Source of the DNA: Polychytrium aggregatum
Taxonomy: Eukaryota; Chytridiomycota; Chytridiomycetes; Polychytriales
NCBI RefSeq assembly: GCF_025602895.1
Contig: NW_026516391.1
Location: 1 to 63,517, forward strand
Length of the DNA stretch: 63,517 nucleotides
Direction: 5' to 3'
The notes beneath the pieces are model-generated. The model was not told where the DNA came from. It did no database searches and saw nothing but the letters and a program-made list of their open reading frames with translations. The position numbers and the translations under genes were made by a program. Positions 32,462-52,464 of the stretch are shown piece after piece; within the stretch, counting starts at the first letter, position 1; every line of letters begins with the position of its first letter.

Positions 32462-35413
32462 TCAGCAAGGAACGCTGCTACTTTTGAGCTTAATCTGTTC
32501 TGTCCAATAGCTTTCGAGCGACTTCCGCGTCTGGAAATTGGACTTCTTGAGCGATTGGAGGTCCTTCTCAAGCCTTCGCCGACAAGTGGCCAGGTAGTGT
32601 TCATAACCAACAGTAAACAGAGGACCAGGACAGTGCATTCAGGGACAGCGATGGCAAAAGTAGACTGATTAATATACGAGCGATTTTCCGACCGCCGTCA
32701 ATAACCAAAGTCGAAAAGCGCACAGCACCAATACCGCTGCAGTAGTCCTTTGCAGCTGCCACCACCGCACGCCATCCCAGCTGCACTTACTCCTTCCTCG
32801 AAAGACACAGTCTCTCCAGCGCATTCTTCCGTTCGATATCTGCCACTCTGGCTTCGTACTCCCGTTTTTGTTTGATGATTGCCAGTTGCTCCTGATAGAG
32901 CTGTTTTGCCTTTTCTTTCTGGTACAAAAACATCAAGCTCTCACTTCGGGCAAAGGGATTGTCGGTCTCAGCTCCGGTGATTTGCTTTCGTCGCTCTTGG
33001 GCAGTGCGGATCTGCTCTGAGAGCGCATCCTGTTGAGCCTGTCTTCGCTTGAGCTTTTCCAGGTGTGCTTCTGTCTCGCTTGTCTTGAATCTAAGTTATG
33101 GAAGCAAGTAACATTCGCATTCACGGCTGTTGAGTCTATATGCGCTTCTTCAGCACAGCCACGAGCGCCGATCGGTCTTGACTTACTCTCTCAAGAATTT
33201 TTGATTCAGCACGCGGTCTTCGTACTCCTTCTGCAGCTTCTCTTGTGTTCTTTTGATCTGCTTGGACACTATCTGCTCGTGGAGGCCCTCAGAGAGCTGC
33301 TGGTTCTGCAAAATTCGATCGGGTGGAGGAGGACGATTCTCAAACAGATTCCCCATTGGCAGGTTGATGCTCTTGCGCTGGGCTTCTTTGTCCATGGCTT
33401 TGGTGTGATTGTACTGTGCCGTGGCTATGGCTGTCTTGAGCTTATCTAGCTCCAGCTCCTATGTATAACAAGGTGACCGGAGCCATTCCAATGAGTGCCT
33501 TGGCATACGTTATTTGGTTTACAAGGACGATCCATTACGAGCCAGATATTACCTTTGTTTTCTTCATAAACTCACGGTCAACTTCCAAAGACAAGTGGAG
33601 CAGCAGTCTGTCGTGGTCCTTCTCCCTGCGGACCAGCTGCTCCTTAACATCGATCACGGGCATGTTGCGCTGGCGACATATGGGGCATTTCACATTGGTC
33701 CATAGACGATCTCCGGAATGCGGGTGCGTATGTGTTCCCACTGGCGATAATGCAAACCAAGCGGGTGAATATCGCTAGCAAATCTGCAAGCTACGCCTCG
33801 TGCTTTCTTCTGCCATGACCCCTTTGTGTTTGCTCCATGGATATGGTCACCTCCCCATTTTATCAGCTGTCAATGTCCAGGGCATCCGTCGCCATGATAC
33901 GAACCTACTCGGTAGCCGTACGGGTACGTTGGGTCATTCTCATCAGCCTTCGTCTTGGACAACTTTGGAGGTGGAGTGCCAGCGACAGAGCTTTCCTCGG
34001 TGTCCAGGTCTCGTTCACTGAGGTCCTCTGGATCATCTTCTGTAAATTGTGGTTCGGCTTGATGAAGTGCCGGTAGTGGGGGGAGAGTGATGCTGCTGGA
34101 TGAAGGGGCGCTTTCGACGCTCTCGATCGGACTCGGAATTGGGTCGACGGCGACAGGATTGGATGGTAATGGAGAGTCCAGAGGAAGAATGTGCTCTGCA
34201 ACCGGTCTGGACAAGAACAAACCCGCGACACTCAGTAAAGCGTGGAGTATATGAGATAGGATCCAAGCAAGTCGCAACTGTCGTAGCCAAATCTTGGGGT
34301 TCTGGCGGGACAGCTGTCTGACGAAAAAGCGTGGGCAGCAGCAACAGTGATAGTTACTCTGTCACAGGCTTGACCATATCACTTAGGCTTTTGACGAAAC
34401 CGGGATAGAATCTGACGTCCACGAGGTTTGCATTATGATGGACGGGATGGGCCATCGTCTTAATACGAAACAGAGTGACAAAGTACACGGAGAGCAGTCG
34501 GAGGGGGGAGTCACCTCAGACGTATTTCAGGGTTTTGAAAATATAGCTTGCCGAAGCTGCCCATGGCCAAAACGACGTTTGTTCCTCGTTTCAGCACCCG
34601 ATGAAGGGCATGAACAATGTCTTTTACTCCAGCTTCGAGTTCGTCTCGGGGATAGCTGCAGTATTGGGTCAGAGCAGAAAAATTCAAAGGCTCGGAGACG
34701 GTGGGTCCTACAAGTACCGAGCGATAAAATAGGCGGATCAATGGATGTGCCGTCTCGACGCCGCGACTGGTTATACTCTTGCTGCGAATGGTTATACTCT
34801 TGCTGCGACCCCAGTAGCGCCATGCGATGCTGCCCGTCGAGCAGACCAAATGCTACTCACCGTTGGTTGATGATCGACTCGACTGATAGCCCGGTATCCT
34901 CTCCCAGTTCTTGGAGGGAAAGAACTGTGGTAGACATACCCCCGTCTCATCTCCGGATATTTGCTTTACTCGTTTGACATAGAAGCACCCCAGTCCAGGG
35001 CAGTTCACAGACTGGCATGCATCGCTAGTCAGTCAAGAGATACTCCATGCCATCTTCAAGCAGCCTCTCTGTGCCTGGTCGAGAGGTTGTCAACCAGCGA
35101 TATCTACCCGTTTGCTTCGAAGTTGTACTTCGATAAGCTGTGAAAGCGCCTTCCACAGGTCGTGGAGGTCTATAGAATGTCGGCGGTCCCGGATGTCAGG
35201 CCTTATCCTCGAAGGAGCAACCGAGTTGCGAGTATGCCAGAGGAAAGCAGAAGTGGCAACTGGCACTAAACTAACAGACGGCAGCGCATATATCCACAGC
35301 AAACAGCCCGGTGGCTCATTCCCACCAGATTCGGCAAGCCCAGAGAACCGCCGGTTCTTTGGTATCGTTTCGCATACGACCCGAAAGAGATCCTCGACTC
35401 CGAGCGTGTCCAT
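32462..35413 (-). CDS. CCDC81-like basal-body/centriolar protein
   Basis: Multi-exon minus-strand gene. N-terminus: MDTLGVEDLFRVVCETIPK (ATG 35413), then an exon ending near 35091 with DLHDLWKALSQLIEVQLRSK, matching the start of the CCDC81 HU-like domain. A second HU-like block (ELEAGVKDIVHALHRVLKRG, GSFGKLYFQNPEIR) lies at about 34680-34545, and DVRFYPGFVKSLSDMVKPV at about 34415. After a Ser/Pro/acidic linker (34270-33880) comes a CPICRQRN zinc-knuckle-like segment (about 33690; human: CYVCYQRNQRN), then long charged coiled coils (ENRPPPPDRILQNQQLSEGL; NPFARSESLMFLYQKEKAKQ). The last exon, 32573-32462, ends IKLKSSSVPC. Domain order equals animal CCDC81, which localises to centrosomes and is kept in ciliated organisms. 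Several internal exon ends are not fixed. Confidence 0.75.
34746..34810. repeat. About 22-bp direct duplication inside the CCDC81-like gene
   Basis: ggttatactcttgctgcga occurs twice in tandem (about 34768-34808). It lies between recognisable coding blocks, so it is probably intronic. Confidence 0.6.
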
Positions 35414-35941
35414 CCTGCGATCCTGCTACAGATTTGTACTTGTCTGCCCGCTCAAATGGTGAATTGTTAGGCCCAAGGCTGATGAGGTGGTGCAAAGGTG
35501 CGCAACGGGGACTGCGAAAGAGAGACCGGAGGGCGAACTAGCAAAGCAGTGCATTTCGAGCCCGCACCCTTTCCCCCTCGTCTCCGTCTCTCGCCGGCCG
35601 TTTGAGGCCATTATGTAGAATGACGCCCCTCTCGACCTGCCAAGTGCGGCCAAGTTAAGGTTCAATGGGCGGAATTCTCTTGGTCAATCAAGGGTGACTC
35701 GGTGCATCATCTGGTCAGCGCCCCTCCCCCCTCCCGAACAATGCACCGTCAATCCACCGCTGCATATCTCGTTGCAGTGGCGCACTGGCTCTCCCTGCAG
35801 CGGCGATCTCCCATGTTGGTTTTCAGGCAGCCGCCCTGTGCCGTTGGTGCTGTTCGGGGCCCTCAATGAGGCAGGGACTCAGGGAGGGCGACCCCCAAAC
35901 CCGACGCACCCCAGATCTCAGCACCTACCCCGATCGCCGCC
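35414..35941. promoter_or_regulatory. Divergent intergenic region, CCDC81-like / Maf
   Basis: 528 bp between divergent starts. No repeat or coding feature is recognised apart from a C/T-rich patch (about 35720-35740); it should contain both promoters. Confidence 0.45.
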
Positions 35942-37228
35942 ATGGCTTCCCAGCCTATGTTGCTGCCGTTTCTCAGGCCCCTCCTGGACGCCGACTCGCC
36001 TAGAAAGCGCACCATCATCCTGGCTTCGGGATCCCCAAGACGAAGGGAGATCCTGTCGCAAATGGTGTGATCTACCGCCGATGCTGCGGGTCGACTCGCG
36101 GGCCTGCATTTTCTCGCCGGCGAGCTGCAGCTTTCATCGCTTCACAACGGGCTCTCGACAATCGCCAGCCAGACTATGGGCTAATATGTTTCTCGATCAA
36201 TCGACTGCCCAGGGAATACCCTTCCGAGTCGAGGTCTCAGACTTTCCCGAGACGTTGGAAAAGGTGGGCTCGGACTGCATTTACCGCTGCCGAACCTGCA
36301 AGAGCAAACACGAGGCACTCACAGCCCGCAGCGAAACTCGGGCCGAGGTGCAGGGAGAACCAGGTGCGCCTGTCGCTCGATAAACTCATGCCCTTTCAAA
36401 TTGGCTCTATCGCACCATGCACCGGGAGCAGTCATCCTTTTCGAATCCAGTCGATTACGTCCGACAGACTGCCTTTGAAAAGGGATATGCCGTTCTGGCC
36501 AAGTTGCGGCAGCAAAGCCCCGTCGAGCCGCTACTGGTCATTTCGGCCGACACCGTCATTATCACTCTTGACTCGCCTTCCTGCATCATCGAGAAACCCA
36601 CCGACAACGAGCACGCCAAGTGCATTCTGTCTGAATTGTCGGGCAGGCCGCACTGTGTCGTCACGGCCTTTTGTCTGCTGTTCACGACCCAAGCCGGATC
36701 GCTCTCACGCATTGCTTCCACAAATGCCTCGGACGACTGGATCCACGGCGGCGGCTGGAAATGTCGAACATGCCATGAATCCACTCGGGTCACCTTTGGC
36801 GCTCTCGATGAGTCCTGGATTGATGCATACGTTCTGACTGGCGAGCCCATGTAAGTCCGCGAGTTTGGCCCAGTCGACCCAGTGCCTGTGTCGGTGACTT
36901 CGAAAGCGAATTGCGATCGAATCGGCTGCTGACGCTTCGGTTGGTAGGGGCAAGGCTGGCGGATATGGCTACCAGGGACTTGGGTCGGCCCTGATCAGCA
37001 AGATAGATGGCTGCTACTACAACGTCGTTGGTGAGTCTCCCGATCGAGAGCGGGCAACGTGCCGATGGCGGGATAGCGCTCATGGGAGAGGCCCAGCATC
37101 TTGCAGTCCGAGCTGGGCGGGGTGGTCGATGAAGATAGATTGACGACTGAGCCAACCGACCGACAGGTTTTCCGACACATAGATTCCTCAAAACCTTGGA
37201 AGAAGCCGCCGGCAGCGGAGACTTGTGA
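35942..37228 (+). CDS. Maf-family nucleotide pyrophosphatase (ASMTL N-domain type)
   Basis: Five exons in phase: 35942-36064, 36213-36263, 36432-36850, 36948-37030, 37167-37228; 245 residues. Maf proteins hydrolyse non-canonical or dTTP/UTP nucleotides to the monophosphate, acting as house-cleaning enzymes. All motifs are present: IILASGSPRRREILSQM (substrate loop), GIPFRVEVSDFPETLEK, FEKGYAVLAKL, LLVISADTVI (catalytic Asp), VTAFCLLF, RVTFGALDESWIDAYVLTGEPM, GKAGGYGYQGLGSALISKIDG, and YYNVVG followed by GFPTHRFLKTLEEA. Only the Maf domain is present; the methyltransferase half of human ASMTL is absent. An insert of about 35 residues with a CRTC pair sits between the VTAF strand and RVTFG, where the family is usually shorter; no GT donor there allows it to be an intron. 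Confidence 0.92.
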
Positions 37229-38260
37229 GGATCGAGCTGAACTAGGCGGCGGTGTGTCGGCTCGTTGATGCATCTGCACCTCAGTGCGTCGGCTCTTTGA
37301 TGTACCTGCACCTCGATGTATCGGCATATTCAATATTCGCCCGGAGTGGCAACCGGATGTTGGACATGGACGGCTCGACCAACGCACGCGGCGGAAGGGA
37401 TCGAGTTGCACAGCAGCCCCGAAAAGTCGTGATGATGCATCGAGAGCGCCCATCGGCAGGTCGGTGGCAAACTCCCAGACTGGAAGAATTTGCATAGTCA
37501 ATCGTGCGGACGGCGATCGAGTGCACAGCGAAAGTGCTCTTGGTCGGTGCTTTGGCCTCGACCACAGCATCCAGAGCTCGCCGTGGCCGCTCGTTGCACT
37601 TGATGACCGGTCGATGATGGCCATTCGATGATGACCACTCAACAATGATCAGTCGATGATGATCAGCCCATGATGATCACTCAACAATCAGCCGACGATC
37701 AACTAACGATCAACTAATGATCCAGGAGTACTGGCAGCTCCTGTCGCCTCCAAGACACCCGTCGCTCGCTCTCCCTCATCCCTGCTCTCCACCCATCCCT
37801 GCGTGCTGTCGATCGTGTGGCTCTTCCCTGAGGGTGGTTGCGCTGCTGTTGGTTGATCCAGGGTTGCCAAGAGGGTTCGTGCGGCTCCTGGGCACGACTT
37901 GCCGCCAGTCCTGGCCGCTCCCGCTCCGCCGAGGTACTTCCTCGGCCACCCGCTTGTTGGTGGACCCCAACGACAAGCCTTTGCCAGCGCTGCCAGCGCT
38001 GCCAGCGTCGCCAGCGTTGTCGGCATCGCCAGGCGGCTCTGGCAAAGATCGTCTTGCGAAGGGATCCCAGAGCGCCAATGCTCGGCTGTGACCGGCGTTT
38101 GGCGCGAAATCGACCGGGCTCGCCCGGCTGGCGGTCTCTTGGTCAGGTCGCCGATTAAAAGGCAGCACGGACGCTTTCCCGAGCCGCTTCTGCCGTCCCC
38201 GCGTCCAGAGCCAGAGCTTGCCGTTGGATCGTTGTCTGCTCACCAGCCCTGTTTGTTTGA
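37229..38260. other. Intergenic spacer rich in short repeats
   Basis: About 1 kb upstream of the cyclin gene. Holds three repeat patches: a gtgcgtcggctcktygatg-type duplication (about 37250-37325), a long gatgatgatca / atcaactaatgat patch (about 37605-37722), and a gctgccagc 9-bp array (about 37983-38032). No coding block recognised. Confidence 0.5.
37605..37722. repeat. GATGATCA-rich degenerate repeat
   Basis: Many overlapping gatgatgatca, actcaacaat and gatcaacta units over about 118 bp in a spacer; AT-richer than its surroundings. Confidence 0.75.
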
Positions 38261-39625
38261 TTGCCAGCCTCTCGCCCATCCATGTCCGAGTCCTTCCTCC
38301 CCCGGAACGGCCAGCATCGCTCCAGGACCTCAAGGGTCGCCGCCATCCAGACACGCTCCATGACCCGCTCCTCCACGAGGCCGTCACTGCCCATCACCCC
38401 GACATCGCCTGTGCCGGCATGGCGCTGTATGGCGCTGGCCGATCCACACCAAGAGACCGCTCATCGCGATGGCCATCGCACCAAGAATGCCTGTATATCC
38501 AGGCCGATCCTGTCGCCAACTCTCATGCGCGACGCAGCCGCCCACAACCCAAACGCCGTCCCATCCCCCGCGATCCAGCCGCAGCGAGAACACATGGATG
38601 ATGGTGCAAGACCCATCCCATCGTGCCCCAAGTACCTTTCCCGGGTGGTGGTGGCGCTCTTCGCCAAGCTTTGCCCCGACCTGCCCGCGCCCGTGCCGCC
38701 CAGCTTCCTGCCCTTCCTGAACCATGTGCTCGTCACCACCGACATCGGCACCCCTGTCGTTGTCCACGCGCTCTACTATCTCACACGACTCCGCACGCAG
38801 ATCAAGTACTGCTGCAGCTCGTGTTTTCTCGGGACCTGGCGGGACCCCATGAGTCTGGTCCTGATGTTGCTTGTCCTCAGCAACAAAATTCTCGATGACC
38901 ACACCTTCACCAACAAAACCTGGTGCGAGGTTTCTCATTCTGGCGGCCACTACATTGGCGTGTCCGAGATGAACCGGCTCGAGATGAAGATCCTGGATAC
39001 GATCCAGTTCCGCGCCGTGGTGGCTGCTGAGCAGTATGACTCGTTTGAGCTCGATCTTCGATCATTTGTCGCCAAATCAACAAGAGCGAATCCTTGTCAG
39101 CGACTGCCATTACCGCCGAGCGACATGGACTGGACGCCCCAGCACCCTATCCCGCCCACAAGATCGAGCTGCTCGGGCCATTCGCAAGCCCAGCGATCAC
39201 AGCCTGTGGACATCCAGCACCGATACCGAGCCTCGGATGCTCTGTGCGAAAGTATCGGCAATCCACACCGGTCCTCGCCTCGGACCAACACTTGCAGTTC
39301 CTCGGCCCCAACTGCATGCGGCTACCCAAGCCTCCGGCACGACGACCTGACGCTTCCGTTGCGGTCTTTGCCCCCAACACATGCCCATCGCACAAGATAC
39401 GGCTCCGACCAAACCGGCGTCGGCGCACCAAAGCCGTTGGGGCGGGTGGATGCCGCTGGCACCTCCAAACAGTCGATTGGAGCATCATGCTCAAATACGA
39501 GGCAACGAGATCAGCGGTATTTGCCAGCGCACGATCGCAAAGACGACCATGGGCTTGTCTACTGTCACTCGCTGCTGGCAGCTTCGACAAATCAGAGGTC
39601 GAGCGCCCGGAGCAAGGTCCTGTGA
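38261..39625 (+). CDS. PHO85-type (Pcl) cyclin
   Basis: Single open frame of 454 codons. The cyclin N-domain spans about residues 110-270: LSRVVVALFAKLCPDLPA, FLNHVLVTTDIGTPVVVHALYYLTRL, SLVLMLLVLSNKILDDHTFTNKTW, and EMNRLEMKILDTIQF. The TFTNKTW plus LE-x-x-x-L-x-x-I-x-F pattern is that of PCL1/PCL2/PHO80-class cyclins, which activate the Pho85/Cdk5 kinase in cell-cycle entry, polarity or phosphate signalling. The flanks are Ser/Pro/Arg-rich and probably disordered. Met at 38282 (MSESFLPRNG) is an alternative start. Downstream of the cyclin box (from about 39085) another + frame (39094-39810) is also open, so the true C-terminus could differ by splicing. Its 3' end converges on the CHK2 stop at 39864. 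Confidence 0.85.
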   Translation: MPASRPSMSESFLPRNGQHRSRTSRVAAIQTRSMTRSSTRPSLPITPTSPVPAWRCMALADPHQETAHRDGHRTKNACISRPILSPTLMRDAAAHNPNAVPSPAIQPQREHMDDGARPIPSCPKYLSRVVVALFAKLCPDLPAPVPPSFLPFLNHVLVTTDIGTPVVVHALYYLTRLRTQIKYCCSSCFLGTWRDPMSLVLMLLVLSNKILDDHTFTNKTWCEVSHSGGHYIGVSEMNRLEMKILDTIQFRAVVAAEQYDSFELDLRSFVAKSTRANPCQRLPLPPSDMDWTPQHPIPPTRSSCSGHSQAQRSQPVDIQHRYRASDALCESIGNPHRSSPRTNTCSSSAPTACGYPSLRHDDLTLPLRSLPPTHAHRTRYGSDQTGVGAPKPLGRVDAAGTSKQSIGASCSNTRQRDQRYLPAHDRKDDHGLVYCHSLLAASTNQRSSARSKVL

Positions 39626-39863
39626 TAGAGCGAGGGGCGGACATCACCGTTCCTGTCTGGCCACTCCCCAAACCATATGACGATCAATGCAACACATTGC
39701 TGGACACACTGCTTCTACCGCCCTCGCAATTTAGACATGAATATACACTTTGTCCATCATCCATAGCGACTGCATATGACCTCAGAGGTGCTGAGGGCGA
39801 AGTGTGCTGACAAGGGCGGATCAGTGTATGTATTCAGGACCCAGAATCGAGCGGCCACTGGCC

Positions 39864-43260
<3,397 letters not shown>

Positions 43261-43545
43261 CTTGAGGAGCATCGTCCGTCGAGATCGTGCCTGAGACAAG
43301 CAGCCAGGAAAGCCCAGGCGACCAGCACCAGATCCGCCCCAGAGCCAAATGGAGGCGCAAGGCCAGCGATCGATCCACCGATCGATCCGCCATCCATCCG
43401 GCTCGAGTGCGCGCACCGGTCGCCAGATCAGACCACACAAAGCCGACCAACACCCACAGATCCGACCGCCCGATCGCTCTGGACAAACGACCAGCAACAA
43501 CCAGCAACAGCCAGCAACAACCAGCAACGACCTCTGGGAGCAGCA
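43261..43545. promoter_or_regulatory. Bidirectional promoter, CHK2 / PRP16
   Basis: 285 bp between divergent ATG codons. Contains a cgatcgatccaccgatcgatccgcc palindrome-rich patch (about 43364-43391) and a CAACAACCAGCAACAGCCAG-type repeat (about 43488-43530) directly before the PRP16 ATG. Confidence 0.6.
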
Positions 43546-49963
<6,418 letters not shown>

Positions 49964-50957
49964 GCATTGAGGTTTTGTGGAAGGGAATAAACCCAAGTGA
50001 ATTGTCACATCTATGAAAAATATGCTGATATCCAGAGAGGCCACCTTGGACAGGAAACCTGTGATGAGTGACTCAGCGAAAGATCCCAGATTTTAGGACA
50101 CAACACAGTAACAAAGTTGCCGTTTGGAAGACGCTCCTCAGCCGATCAGGGCGATTTTTGTAATACAAGCGATCCGTCGCGACCGATTCACATGGAAAGA
50201 TTGTCCTGAGAACGAATGTGACTACGCATCATGAGGGAGCGCAGGGTGTGGCAGATCAGGCAAGTAGTTGCCATAGCGCGAAACCCAATCACCCATCCCG
50301 CATCACCAAGCCATATTAGAGGTCAAAAACTCACACTTGTGTCTCGAGAGAGGTTGTCTCACGCAGCTACGTCGGATCACAGTCAAGGAACAAGATAGGC
50401 ACAGCGAGGTGAATGGGAGAGGTTGATGACCGGGGGAAAGACGATGTCCAGGAATGTGAGAATTGAGTGGAAGGGTGAGATTGCCTGAAGCGAGAGGGAG
50501 GAGCTGAAAGAGGAGAGCAAATGAAGAACAGCCGGACGATTCGCTTGAGGTATGGATCCCAGGCTCGGATCATCACAATAATGGAAGTGTCCCTTGTCAA
50601 TGTTGTCGTTGGGTCCTGAACCGATAAGCCAAACCGACGATCTGATTGAAAGAGTCTAGTATGAGAAAGGCGACTCCAGGAGAACCATATTCGTACTCCG
50701 GTTGGCACAAGAATCTTGTCGCCACAAGAAACCATATACGAATCCCTGTATCGTGAAACAGGAGGGTAAACCGATTGTAAGACGCTACGAGCAAGGCGGA
50801 GCACCCAGAGAGAGAGGTGAAGCACAGCGCAGTCGGAGGCGAAGTCAGAGTCATCGGCGCCAGCCAATCAGGGAATACACGCCAAGACAAACAAACATGA
50901 CTCACAGTGCATCACGCGCAGCAGTCCACACGTGTTCCCACGTGCATGATCATCACA
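49964..50957. other. PRP16 3' flank and 3' LTR region of element B
   Basis: The left part is the PRP16 3' flank. The right part must contain the 3' LTR of the minus-strand element B: the stop of its pol frame (50960-50958) is followed on the minus strand directly by TGTGATGATC, the same stop-abutting-LTR layout as elements A and C. The far end of this LTR and any target duplication are not resolved, because the second LTR of B is missing. Open frames on the minus strand at 50367-50905 are LTR sequence. Confidence 0.55.
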
Positions 50958-51294
50958 TCATCCCCTCCCCAAACTACGGCCACTCCTGCGAACAATATGT
51001 CCAGGTTTGTCGGGGTACCGGCGGTGGAAGTCGGCTATCTTGTCGGGAGCGTTAACGTAGTTGGCGGGCTCCCAGCTGCGATGATCGGTCGAGTAGCCCT
51101 TCCAATCAACGAAATAGCTCAACTTACCGCGGACCAGCTTGGAGTCGAGGATCTCCTGGACTTCATACTCCAAGTGGTCGTCGACGCGGACTGGCGGAGG
51201 AGGGTCTTGGATGCGGCCGGGGAGGGTGTTCGACTTGTGGGCTTCAAGGAGGGAGACATGGAACACCGGATGGATCTTGAGATCCTTTGGAAGG
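50958..51294 (-). pseudogene. Element B pol, C-terminal fragment (chromodomain)
   Basis: Encodes PKDLKIHPVFHVSLLEAH, then DDHLEYEVQEILDSKL...YFVDWKGYSTDHRSWEPA, a chromodomain of the type that guides chromovirus integration to modified histones. It ends RRSGRSLGRG, with the stop touching the LTR. Cut off from the rest of its frame by element A at 51294. Confidence 0.9.
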
Positions 51295-51422
51295 TGTGAT
51301 GCTCCGGCATCACAGCGACCTTCTCCGCACCACAAACTTGTTCTTTGGTGTTCGGGGCTAAAAGCTAATAAAGCTCATACCAAGCACTTGGTCTTCGTCC
51401 TTGCGCTTGTTCACTCCTTACA
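51295..51422 (+). repeat. 5' LTR of element A
   Basis: 128 bp, TGTGATGCTC...CTTACA, with an AATAAA signal (ctaataaagc). Begins with a small palindrome (tgtgatgctccggcatcaca). Same sequence as 54419-54546. Confidence 0.95.
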
Positions 51423-51600
51423 CTTTGTTCGAACTCTCTTCTACTGATACCACCTGCTTGGTATCTTCCGCTCCTAGCCCCGCCCCTTTCCTAGTCCTGT
51501 CCGAACCTCAAGCACACTTGTGTCTGAGCCCTCTTCGCTCTCCTGTTCTTGAACCTCCTCGCTTTTTTTTTTTTTTCCCAGTCCCAGTCCCAGTCCCGCC

Positions 51601-52464
51601 ATGGATCCTGCCCTCGTGGACCGCCTCCGTGCCTTGGAGGCCGAGCTCGCCGAGCTCCGGACAGCTCGCGATGCTCCTGCCGCTGGGTACAGCGTGCAGA
51701 TGCCGGACCGTTACGACGGTAACCGGCAAGGGTTCCGGGCATTCGTAAATCAGTGCAAACTGTATATACGAATGCAGCCCCACCGGTTCCCTGCTGACCC
51801 GATTAAGGTCGGATTCGTCATTAGTCTGCTCACTGGACCGGCTCTCCAGTGGGCGACTCCGATGCTTGAGATGGGTGATCCCCGACTCAACTCTTTTGGC
51901 GATTTCCTAGAACGCTTTTCCAAAGTGTTTGACGACCCTGATCGGGCCAGGACTGCCGAGTCAGTGATCACCACACTGTCTCAGGGCAACCGCCCGTGCG
52001 CAGTCTATGCATCCGAGTTCCTTCGTATTGCCGCCGATACGACTTGGAACGACGGTGCAAAGATCTCGTTCTTCCGACTTGGCTTGTCGGATGATGTCAG
52101 AGACGAACTTTCGCGAGTTCGCCCTCTGCCACGAGATCTGGAGGAGTACATCGAGCTTTGTAACGAGCTCGATGCACGAATCCGCGAGCGCCGTCAAGAG
52201 CGCCGAAGCACGCCTGCCCGCTACCGGTCTTCCCAGTTCGCCTTTGGTTCCGCCTCCGCTGCCGTTCCCGCCATCGCTCCCGCGCCCGTCCTCGCTCCGC
52301 CGCACCCCTCCTACATTGTTTCCGAGCCCATGCAAGTGGACTCTGCCGTCTCTGGACCCCTGACCGCCGAGGAGAAACAACGCCGCCGCCGCTTTGGACG
52401 CCGAAGCTGCCTTCCGCGCCTTGAAGGACTCGTTCGTGTCGGAGCCCACCCTCACCCATCCTGA
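51601..52464 (+). CDS. gag: Gag of element A (C-terminus altered by deletion)
   Basis: Starts MDPALVDRLRALEAELAEL (coiled coil), then the retrotransposon Gag capsid core: YSVQMPDRYDGNRQGFRAF, CKLYIRMQPHRF, LLTGPALQWATPML, FLERFSKVFDDPDRARTAE, FRLGLSDDVRDELSRV, DLEEYIELCNELDARI. After MQVDSAVSGPLTAEEKQRRR (about codon 260) the frame runs into out-of-frame RNase H sequence and stops at 52464. No CCHC knuckle remains, so it lay in the deleted part. Nucleocapsid function is therefore missing, while capsid assembly could persist. Confidence 0.9.
   Translation: MDPALVDRLRALEAELAELRTARDAPAAGYSVQMPDRYDGNRQGFRAFVNQCKLYIRMQPHRFPADPIKVGFVISLLTGPALQWATPMLEMGDPRLNSFGDFLERFSKVFDDPDRARTAESVITTLSQGNRPCAVYASEFLRIAADTTWNDGAKISFFRLGLSDDVRDELSRVRPLPRDLEEYIELCNELDARIRERRQERRSTPARYRSSQFAFGSASAAVPAIAPAPVLAPPHPSYIVSEPMQVDSAVSGPLTAEEKQRRRRFGRRSCLPRLEGLVRVGAHPHPS

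Noticed and set aside
38384..39671. Minus-strand open frames of 188 and 174 codons opposite the cyclin
   Set aside because: They mirror the cyclin gene in GC-rich DNA, and the cyclin box on + is unmistakable.
50367..50905. Minus-strand open frames of 166 and 102 codons left of element B
   Set aside because: They fall in the putative LTR of element B and in different overlapping frames; no protein motif.
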